DNA from: Nitrosotalea sp.
GTDB taxonomy: Archaea; Thermoproteota; Nitrososphaeria; Nitrososphaerales; Nitrosopumilaceae
DNA: 55,323 nucleotides
Assembly (NCBI GenBank): GCA_029850515.1
Contig: JARCRW010000024.1
Coordinates: 1 to 55,323 of the forward strand
Direction: 5' to 3'
A program made the translations under genes and the position numbers. Positions 50,473-55,323 of the stretch are shown here, one piece after another (position 1 is the stretch's first letter; every line of letters starts with the position of its first letter). Below the pieces are notes generated by a model, which worked only from the letters and a program-made list of their open reading frames with translations, had not been told where the DNA came from and searched no databases.

Positions 50473-51231
50473 ATGATGAAACATTCCATGTTACTTTTAA
50501 TTTTGGTTTCTACGGTATTGTTTGGTACGGCATATGCAGATTCATCCTCAACTACAATGAAAGGGTCTGGAATTGCATTACTAAACTCTGGCTCACCACA
50601 AATGTACGAGTCAAGTGTTAGAATCCTACTCTCAAATCACGCTACAATTGACAGTGGTCTTATAACAATAAGCACTGACCAGATTACAGCAGTTGAAAGG
50701 ATGACAGTAAGCCAATGGAAGTTTGCATATGGTACTGACGGCTCATTTCATGCATCTGGACCTGTAATTTCAGGAGATAATACATCATACTACATGGTTT
50801 TAGACGGTGATAGATTACTTGCATCAGTGGCAGGATCCTTGTGGAAGATAAGTGCAGAATTGAAAAACAGTGATCAAAATTATATTTTAGAATATCTAGT
50901 AAGTAGCAAGAGCCATCCAATGGATAATGTGACATCATATCTAACTGCCAATGTAACCATACCAAATGGTAATTCAGTACAGGCTAGCACCGGTTTCTTC
51001 ATACCGCTTAACTTGGAAGTTTTACAGGGCACAACTGTAACATGGAAAAACCAAGACAATATTGATCACACAGTTCAAAGCATAAACAGTCAGGGGACTA
51101 TCATTCCAACATTTAACAGCCCCATTCTAAAGACAGGTGATACGTTTACTCACAAGTTTGACAAGCCTGGAGTGTACCATTATTTCTGTTCCATACACCC
51201 ATGGCGAATTGGAGTAGTAACAGTATCTTAG
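50473..51231 (+). CDS. secreted plastocyanin-like cupredoxin protein
   Basis: About 252 residues with an N-terminal signal peptide (MLLLILVSTVLFGTAYA, cleavage near AYA-DS), a beta-rich middle region of unknown type (about 30-150) and a C-terminal cupredoxin domain (about 160-252). Copper ligands: His199 (NIDHTVQS), Cys239 and His242 in HYFCSIHPWR. The axial Met expected three residues after the second His (H-P-x-M) is Arg245, so the site would be weakly ligated or three-coordinate. The frame extends to GTG 50458; ATG 50473 is preferred. Its role may be electron transfer or copper handling outside the membrane. Confidence 0.85.
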   Translation: MMKHSMLLLILVSTVLFGTAYADSSSTTMKGSGIALLNSGSPQMYESSVRILLSNHATIDSGLITISTDQITAVERMTVSQWKFAYGTDGSFHASGPVISGDNTSYYMVLDGDRLLASVAGSLWKISAELKNSDQNYILEYLVSSKSHPMDNVTSYLTANVTIPNGNSVQASTGFFIPLNLEVLQGTTVTWKNQDNIDHTVQSINSQGTIIPTFNSPILKTGDTFTHKFDKPGVYHYFCSIHPWRIGVVTVS

Positions 51232-51246
51232 ATACACTGATGCAAT

Positions 51247-51825
51247 CTAGTATACGTGTTCGTTAAAGTCCAAACCAAGGGCTATACTTGCTATAGTAGT
51301 ATTGGGGGTCGTCTTACATTGCATTGCAAGTCCTGGTAAAAACTGGTGAAATATTTGCTTTAATAGTTGTTCAGTGAAAAGTGACCATTTAATCCCAAGA
51401 TTGTGTTGTATTATGAAATGATGTGTACCTCCCTCTGTTCTATGATCTGATATCATACCAGAAGCACGCATATAGTCTTCAAGCGCTTCTATTGCCCGCT
51501 TCAAGTCATAATTTCCTTTCATGAACATGACCCAGTCTTTTATCATCGGAATCATGATGTCAATGATCTTGTTTATTTCATCGCCCTTCATTTCATCTCC
51601 AAGTATCTTGAGAATTTCCTTTGGCACTGGAATTATGCCTATTTTATCCGCAAATCTGTCCCACCGAACATATTTTTCCAAGATTTGTTTTACCAGAACA
51701 TTTTGTGAGACTTCCTTTTGCATTGCCTCGGTCTCCAATTCGTTTACAATATACTCGGGGAGTCTATAACTTATGCTCCTTGTCTGTTCATGTTTTGCAG
51801 GATGCGGCTGTCTTTTAACAGTCAT
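51247..51825 (-). CDS. hypothetical protein with ribbon-helix-helix-like N-terminus
   Basis: A 192-residue protein from ATG 51825. After a basic tail, TRSISYRLPEYIVNELETEA followed by SQNVLVKQILEKYVRWD has the strand-helix-helix look of ribbon-helix-helix DNA-binding domains. The rest (about 70-192) is helical (KIIDIMIPMIKDWVMFMKGN) with a basic/His stretch GGTHHFIIQHNLGIKWSLF; no family recognised. It may be a regulator of the stress island. Convergent with the cupredoxin gene, 15-nt gap. Confidence 0.7.
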   Translation of the reverse strand: MTVKRQPHPAKHEQTRSISYRLPEYIVNELETEAMQKEVSQNVLVKQILEKYVRWDRFADKIGIIPVPKEILKILGDEMKGDEINKIIDIMIPMIKDWVMFMKGNYDLKRAIEALEDYMRASGMISDHRTEGGTHHFIIQHNLGIKWSLFTEQLLKQIFHQFLPGLAMQCKTTPNTTIASIALGLDFNEHVY

Positions 51826-51864
51826 CCCTCTTTTACTGGATATGATTTAATAAAAATATGTTGT

Positions 51865-51960
51865 TTACTTGCCGTGTACCTTATCAGGATTATGTCGAGT
51901 CAGGTACACAACAAGTGATCTGTTACCAGAGGGAATAGACATTACAATTTTACATTCCAT
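51865..51960 (-). CDS. possible 31-residue microprotein
   Basis: ATG 51960 opens a 31-residue frame, MECKIVMSIPSGNRSLVVYL followed by TRHNPDKVHGK. The amino-acid pattern (strand, Ser-Gly-Asn turn, strand, basic end) looks protein-like, and a longer frame upstream to 52083 looks less so. It could be a real microprotein in the gap before the Hsp20 gene or chance. Confidence 0.25.
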   Translation of the reverse strand: MECKIVMSIPSGNRSLVVYLTRHNPDKVHGK

Positions 51961-52079
51961 TATGAACAAAAAACTAGGAACTACAAGTAAATTACATTCA
52001 ATCACCTTTTGATGGATACTGGGTGAAAGATAGGATATAGTGTGGAACCATGATGCTTCAAAATAAAAAAATAGTAAAG

Positions 52080-52598
52080 TCACTTTGATTGTACTTTAGT
52101 CTCTTTCTTGATGCTTGATTTCTTGGGTAACTCTACTGTCAAAGTTCCGTTATTCATTTTTGCTGTTATATCGGATTCAGCAATCCTTTCTGGAACAGTC
52201 AAAATTCTTCTATACCGTAGAAAAGATCTTTCATTTTTGACATAATTTTTTGATTTTTCCTCGCTTACATCTTTGTGCTCTGCTGAAATTTCCACATGTC
52301 TGCCAGTTACGTTTACCTTTACATCCTCATCTTGTATTCCTGGCAAGTCTGCAGTGAGAACATACATGTCTCCACGGTCTACAAGATCGCAGCTTATGTC
52401 TTTCGGAAACTGTCGCATGTAATTTGGAAACATCTCATACATGTGTTCGAAATTTTCTGAAATCTTGTCCCATGCTGAATCCATCTCCATAAACCCGGTT
52501 TTAAACCACGGTAGATCATTCCACTGCGTAAAAAGAGGTTCAAGCCACGGATTAGGGGTTGTTACAGGAAGACGTTTCTCATTACTGATTTTTACCAT
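52080..52598 (-). CDS. small heat-shock protein, Hsp20/alpha-crystallin family
   Basis: A 172-residue sHsp. The N-terminal region (about 1-65) is Trp/Phe/Met-rich and substrate-binding; the alpha-crystallin domain follows: DRGDMYVLTADLPGIQDEDV, VTGRHVEISAEHK, SFLRYRRILTVPERI and MNNGTLTVELPKKS (A-x-x-x-n-G-x-L motif). The C-terminus lacks a clear I-x-I. It holds unfolding proteins. Start ATG 52598, about 25 nt from a TATA-like cttaaaaac. Confidence 0.93.
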   Translation of the reverse strand: MVKISNEKRLPVTTPNPWLEPLFTQWNDLPWFKTGFMEMDSAWDKISENFEHMYEMFPNYMRQFPKDISCDLVDRGDMYVLTADLPGIQDEDVKVNVTGRHVEISAEHKDVSEEKSKNYVKNERSFLRYRRILTVPERIAESDITAKMNNGTLTVELPKKSSIKKETKVQSK

Positions 52599-52805
52599 AT
52601 TTTACACATCACATAATTGCTTAAAAACGATCTTACGATTACCAGTGCCTATATTTGCTTTCAGATTATTTTATTAGCAATATAGACTTGTGAGACCATC
52701 TTACGTTGGTTGGCAGTATCAGGACATTCGTGCATAATCAACTAATAAAATAGCACATCTACATATCATTCGCTATGGAAACGCTTGTTTTTTATTAAAA
52801 AATTA

Positions 52806-53255
52806 TTATCTGTCCCAGTATTCGTATTCTTCAAACAAATTTTCGTATAGATCTTTTTTGTAATTATCTGAATCAGCAGTTATTGCACTAAAATGTTTTA
52901 GAAAATCAGTTATAGATATTATTCCCAATGGCTGGTTGTCATTTACCACCAGTACATGTCTAATCTTTCCTTCCAACATTGTCTGTGCAACATCATCGAC
53001 AGATGCAGATGCAGAAATAGTAACAACAGGTGAAGACATCATTTCGGTTGATTTCACGTCAGATGGTTTTTTGTTTTGTGCTGAAATTTGCGATAAAAAG
53101 CTTCTCTCAGTTATTATTCCATATGGTTTCTCATTTTGAGTTACAATGACACAACTTACATTGTTTTTGTGCATTACCTTTGCGATATCTGTTGGAGATG
53201 TAGTTGATTCCATAGTGATTATTTTTTTTGACATGATTGCTCGTGCAGTCAGCAT
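52806..53255 (-). CDS. two-CBS-domain protein with acidic/aromatic tail
   Basis: About 149 residues from ATG 53255 (MLTARAIMSKKIITMESTTS); the frame is open to 53315, but this ATG lies about 25 nt from a TATA-like ttttatatc. CBS1 ends in GIITERSFLSQ, CBS2 in LGIISITDFLKHFSA. The last 20 residues (LYENLFEEYEYWDR) are acidic and aromatic, unlike the other CBS proteins here. Divergent from a USP gene; the two share an operator palindrome. Confidence 0.9.
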   Translation of the reverse strand: MLTARAIMSKKIITMESTTSPTDIAKVMHKNNVSCVIVTQNEKPYGIITERSFLSQISAQNKKPSDVKSTEMMSSPVVTISASASVDDVAQTMLEGKIRHVLVVNDNQPLGIISITDFLKHFSAITADSDNYKKDLYENLFEEYEYWDR

Positions 53256-53296
53256 GGAGTGAAATTGCCCAATTTGATATAAAACTACTGGTGAAA

Positions 53297-53312
53297 TTAT
53301 CACTGTTGATAA
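53297..53312. promoter_or_regulatory. TTATCA-ctgt-TGATAA operator between CBS and USP genes
   Basis: A perfect 6+6 palindrome with a 4-nt spacer, differing by one spacer base from the site at 50418-50433. It sits just upstream of the TATA-like boxes of both divergent genes (about 53276-53284 for the CBS gene on the minus strand, about 53316-53325 for the USP gene on the plus strand). Confidence 0.65.
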
Positions 53313-53379
53313 CAAGATAAAATCATATTTGATAATGCACCAATTCGTTAATATCGGCGAGGCATTTTATAACTTGCAA

Positions 53380-53826
53380 ATGTCAATAAGAAATATCCTA
53401 ATTCCATATGATGGGTCACCCTTGTCAAAGAAAGCTCTTGCATTGGCAAAAGACATTGCAAGAAACTTTACAGCAGATCTGACACTCCTAATGGTTATCC
53501 CGGCGTATTATCCAATAAATGACTCTGTGTTTTCAGGAGCAGCCGTAACAAATTACCAAGAAATAGTCAAAACCCTCAAGCAACAGGGGGAAAAGGAGTT
53601 GGGAAAAGTTGTGGAGAAATGTAGAGAGGAAGGTACCAAGACTGCATACAAAATTGTACATGATGATGTTTCAAATGCAATCCTAAAGGAGGCAAAAAAA
53701 CTAAAGGCGGACATGATAGTCATGGGAAGTAGAAGACTCACAGGCATATCAGTGGTAAAACGCCTTGGAAGCACTGCAAGACATGTTTCAGAGCACGCAC
53801 AATGCCCTGTAACCATAGTACATTGA
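53380..53826 (+). CDS. universal stress protein (UspA family)
   Basis: A 148-residue USP from ATG 53380: SIRNILIPYDGSPLSKKALA at the N-terminus, ADMIVMGSRRLTGISVVKRL and GSTARHVSEHAQCPVTIV at the C-terminus. The ATP loop reads G-S-R-R instead of G-x2-G, so nucleotide binding may be altered. The frame is open to TTG 53329, which would add 17 atypical residues. It is paired with the divergent CBS gene; CBS and USP proteins are frequent partners in stress and energy sensing. Confidence 0.9.
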   Translation: MSIRNILIPYDGSPLSKKALALAKDIARNFTADLTLLMVIPAYYPINDSVFSGAAVTNYQEIVKTLKQQGEKELGKVVEKCREEGTKTAYKIVHDDVSNAILKEAKKLKADMIVMGSRRLTGISVVKRLGSTARHVSEHAQCPVTIVH

Positions 53827-53951
53827 GAAAGTAATTATCTTTACAATAGGACTTTTCATCTGCAATCTAGATGGTTCTGCACATATAGAAAGTCTGCATT
53901 GCACGGCAATGCAGTCCTACTCGTTATATCAGAAAAAGAGATCAAGTCATC

Positions 53952-54284
53952 ATGCAAGTATTAATCCAAGGTAAATCGGTCCAAGAACAAACAACGAAAG
54001 ATGTTCTGCTAGAAGTCATGGCAGACAAGTATTCTCGTCTAATACTAGAATCAACAATTGAAATGCCAAAATCAGTTATTGATCTCAGCAAGGAATGTGG
54101 TGTACCAATCAGTACCGCATACAGGAGAGTACAGAGATTACATGGCCTCAAACTTCTTGGCATATCAGGCTCAATTAATGAAGATGGAAAAAAGTACTTT
54201 TTGTACAAATCCAAGATCAAGTCCATTATGACTTGTTTTAACAATGGCATGCTTGATGTAGAGATTATTCCCAATTTTGTATAA
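53952..54284 (+). CDS. winged-helix transcription regulator, ArsR-like
   Basis: A 110-residue protein with a central HTH: KYSRLILESTIEMPKSVIDL, SKECGVPISTAYRRVQRLHG (recognition helix) and a wing ISGSINEDGKKYFLYKSK. No metal-binding cysteine motif is evident (single Cys before the recognition helix, another near the end). It could control the stress island. ATG 53952. The gene ends inside a strong hairpin. A truncated relative lies at 45.15 kb. Confidence 0.82.
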   Translation: MQVLIQGKSVQEQTTKDVLLEVMADKYSRLILESTIEMPKSVIDLSKECGVPISTAYRRVQRLHGLKLLGISGSINEDGKKYFLYKSKIKSIMTCFNNGMLDVEIIPNFV

Positions 54285-54293
54285 ATTGGGAAT
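54267..54293. terminator. hairpin overlapping the stop codon of the HTH gene
   Basis: ATTCCCAATTT (54267-54277) pairs perfectly with AAATTGGGAAT (54283-54293) over 11 bp with a 5-nt loop; the stop codon TAA (54282-54284) lies at the loop. The flanking GAGAT (54261-54265) and ATCTC (54292-54296) can extend the stem with a bulge, and a T-rich run follows near 54301. Probably a terminator or mRNA-stability element. Confidence 0.6.
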
Positions 54294-54368
54294 CTCCGAA
54301 ATTTTTCTTACAATCATAACTGAGAATCATGCAGGTGTCTTAAATTCGTGTGTGAGGTTAAACATACA

Positions 54369-55238
54369 ATGATAAAATCTGTCAATTATACTACTCCGGT
54401 CATAACATTAGGTTCTGAGAATAGTATTCATGAAACATTATCGCTGATGAAAAAAAACGATATAAAACGAATTGTTGTTATAAATGACGCTAACATTCCC
54501 GTTGGCATAGTAACTGAGCGTAATATTGGCAAGTTTTTAGAAAATGACAGAACAACAAGAACTTTGGATAAAATACCCCTCAACGAGATAATGAGTAGGC
54601 ACATCATAACAATCATGAACGACCAAGAGGAACTTTTAGTACAATGTGCAATACGAATGGATGCATTCCAGATAAGCTCCATTGTCGTTGTAGATGATGA
54701 TGGAAAACTGATAGGAATTGTTACAAAATCTGATCTTGTAAAAAATTTCTCAGTATTATTCAGAGGCATCTATAAAGTCAAAAATTACATGAATACCAAG
54801 ATGATAACATGTCGCAAATCTGATTCTTTACCATTTGCACTTAATGCATTAAATAAAAATAAGATCTCAAGACTTGTTGTAACTGATAACGATGGCAAGC
54901 CAGTTGGAGTAATCAGTTATGATACATTTTTGAAAAATAGCGAGTATTTCAAATTTGGAACAAGAACTGAAACCACGCTAGAATATCTGCCACTGAGAAC
55001 TTCTGCCAAAGAATTACAAGTCGGTGACTTGATTGGTGATGAGCTTCTCACAATCGAATCTGAAGAGGATCTTGCCAAAGCAGCCAAATTAATGGCCCAG
55101 TACAAGATAAGTGGTGTTCCAGTGGTAGATCATAGAGGAAACCTAGAGGGAGTGATTAGTGCGACCGATATTATTCGTGCATATCATGAAGTAAAAGTTC
55201 ATGCAATAATGCAAAAACAGGATCCGCATTTTACATGA
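54369..55238 (+). CDS. four-CBS-domain protein
   Basis: A 289-residue protein made of four CBS motifs (two Bateman modules): ITLGSENSIHETLSLMKKND with GIVTERNIGKF; MSRHIITIMNDQE with GIVTKSDLVKNFS; MNTKMITCRKSDSLPFALNA with GVISYDTFLK; and IGDELLTIESEEDLAKAAKL with GVISATDIIRAYHE. No catalytic domain. It would bind several nucleotides and act through partners. The frame is open to GTG 54348; ATG 54369 lies about 27 nt after a TATA-like cttaaatt. The remaining 85 bases of the window hold no further gene. Confidence 0.92.
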   Translation: MIKSVNYTTPVITLGSENSIHETLSLMKKNDIKRIVVINDANIPVGIVTERNIGKFLENDRTTRTLDKIPLNEIMSRHIITIMNDQEELLVQCAIRMDAFQISSIVVVDDDGKLIGIVTKSDLVKNFSVLFRGIYKVKNYMNTKMITCRKSDSLPFALNALNKNKISRLVVTDNDGKPVGVISYDTFLKNSEYFKFGTRTETTLEYLPLRTSAKELQVGDLIGDELLTIESEEDLAKAAKLMAQYKISGVPVVDHRGNLEGVISATDIIRAYHEVKVHAIMQKQDPHFT

Positions 55239-55323
55239 AACTAAAAGTAATAATATACAGGTAAGTCTTTCTTCATCAATTTCAATATCTCGACCAACCC
55301 CCAAGGTACAAGATGCAAGAAAA

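Noticed and set aside
1-55323. tRNA, rRNA or transposase genes
   Set aside because: I scanned the gaps for T-loop-like GGTTCRA patterns and transposase motifs and found none that support a call; a covariance-model scan would be decisive.

Overview
The window is chromosomal DNA of an ammonia-oxidising-type archaeon (Nitrososphaerota/Thaumarchaeota, most likely Nitrosopumilales; genus not resolvable by eye). Grounds: a CdvA cell-division protein with PRC-barrel, coiled coil and C-terminal ESCRT-binding tail; a receiver protein whose Cys-rich output half looks like the thaumarchaeal TackOD1 domain; a PINA-type PIN-ATPase-KH protein; archaeal-type ProS, DRG GTPase, CofE and inositol-phosphate synthase; AT-rich DNA with TATA boxes about 25 nt before many start codons (leaderless genes); frequent GTG/TTG starts. 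No rRNA, tRNA, IS element or CRISPR array was recognised.

Layout. 1-2.2 kb: a frameshifted RelE/ParE toxin remnant, a small winged-helix-like protein, a methyltransferase and a DUF504 protein. 2.2-7.7 kb: a VTT/DedA membrane protein, a DRG GTPase, a zinc-ribbon microprotein, a 52-residue Lys/Arg/Ala-rich repetitive protein, a 543-residue collagen-like protein with about 122 uninterrupted Gly-X-Y triplets, and a TPR protein. 7.7-16.2 kb: a sulfur/redox neighbourhood (double rhodanese overlapping a siroheme nitrite/sulfite reductase; Thi4 with a candidate sulfur-donor cysteine; thioredoxin reductase; PLP cysteine synthase with a TusA-like protein), interrupted by inositol-phosphate synthase and a RelBE-like toxin-antitoxin pair with repeat operators. 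16.2-25.8 kb: PHP phosphoesterase, CofE, SerB/ThrH-like phosphatase, ProS, a cupredoxin-fold protein lacking its Cys ligand, a membrane-anchored HtrA protease with a six-triplet collagen-like stalk, two DNA glycosylases and TldD.

25.8-41.4 kb: a signalling block (HAMP histidine kinase, stand-alone Hpt protein, CheY-like receiver, receiver-zinc-ribbon protein), then PINA, an MntR-type regulator, DUF192, acetyl-CoA synthetase, CdvA, a tandem ThyX-like protein, DoxX with a palindromic operator, and a three-PAS kinase. 41.4-47.4 kb: DnaJ-TPR, a variant NRAMP transporter, an ABC ATPase divergent from a 5'-truncated ABC-2 permease, and a metallothionein-like microprotein paired with a charged microprotein.

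47.5-55.3 kb is a stress island: four CBS-domain genes (one broken by an in-frame TAA), two universal stress proteins, Hsp20, a flavin-reductase-like protein, a secreted cupredoxin and small HTH proteins. A palindrome, TTATCA-N4-TGATAA and variants, recurs just upstream of TATA boxes of several of these genes, suggesting an undescribed local regulon. The other items I consider most novel are the two collagen-like proteins, the metallothionein-like gene and the nonsense-interrupted CBS gene.
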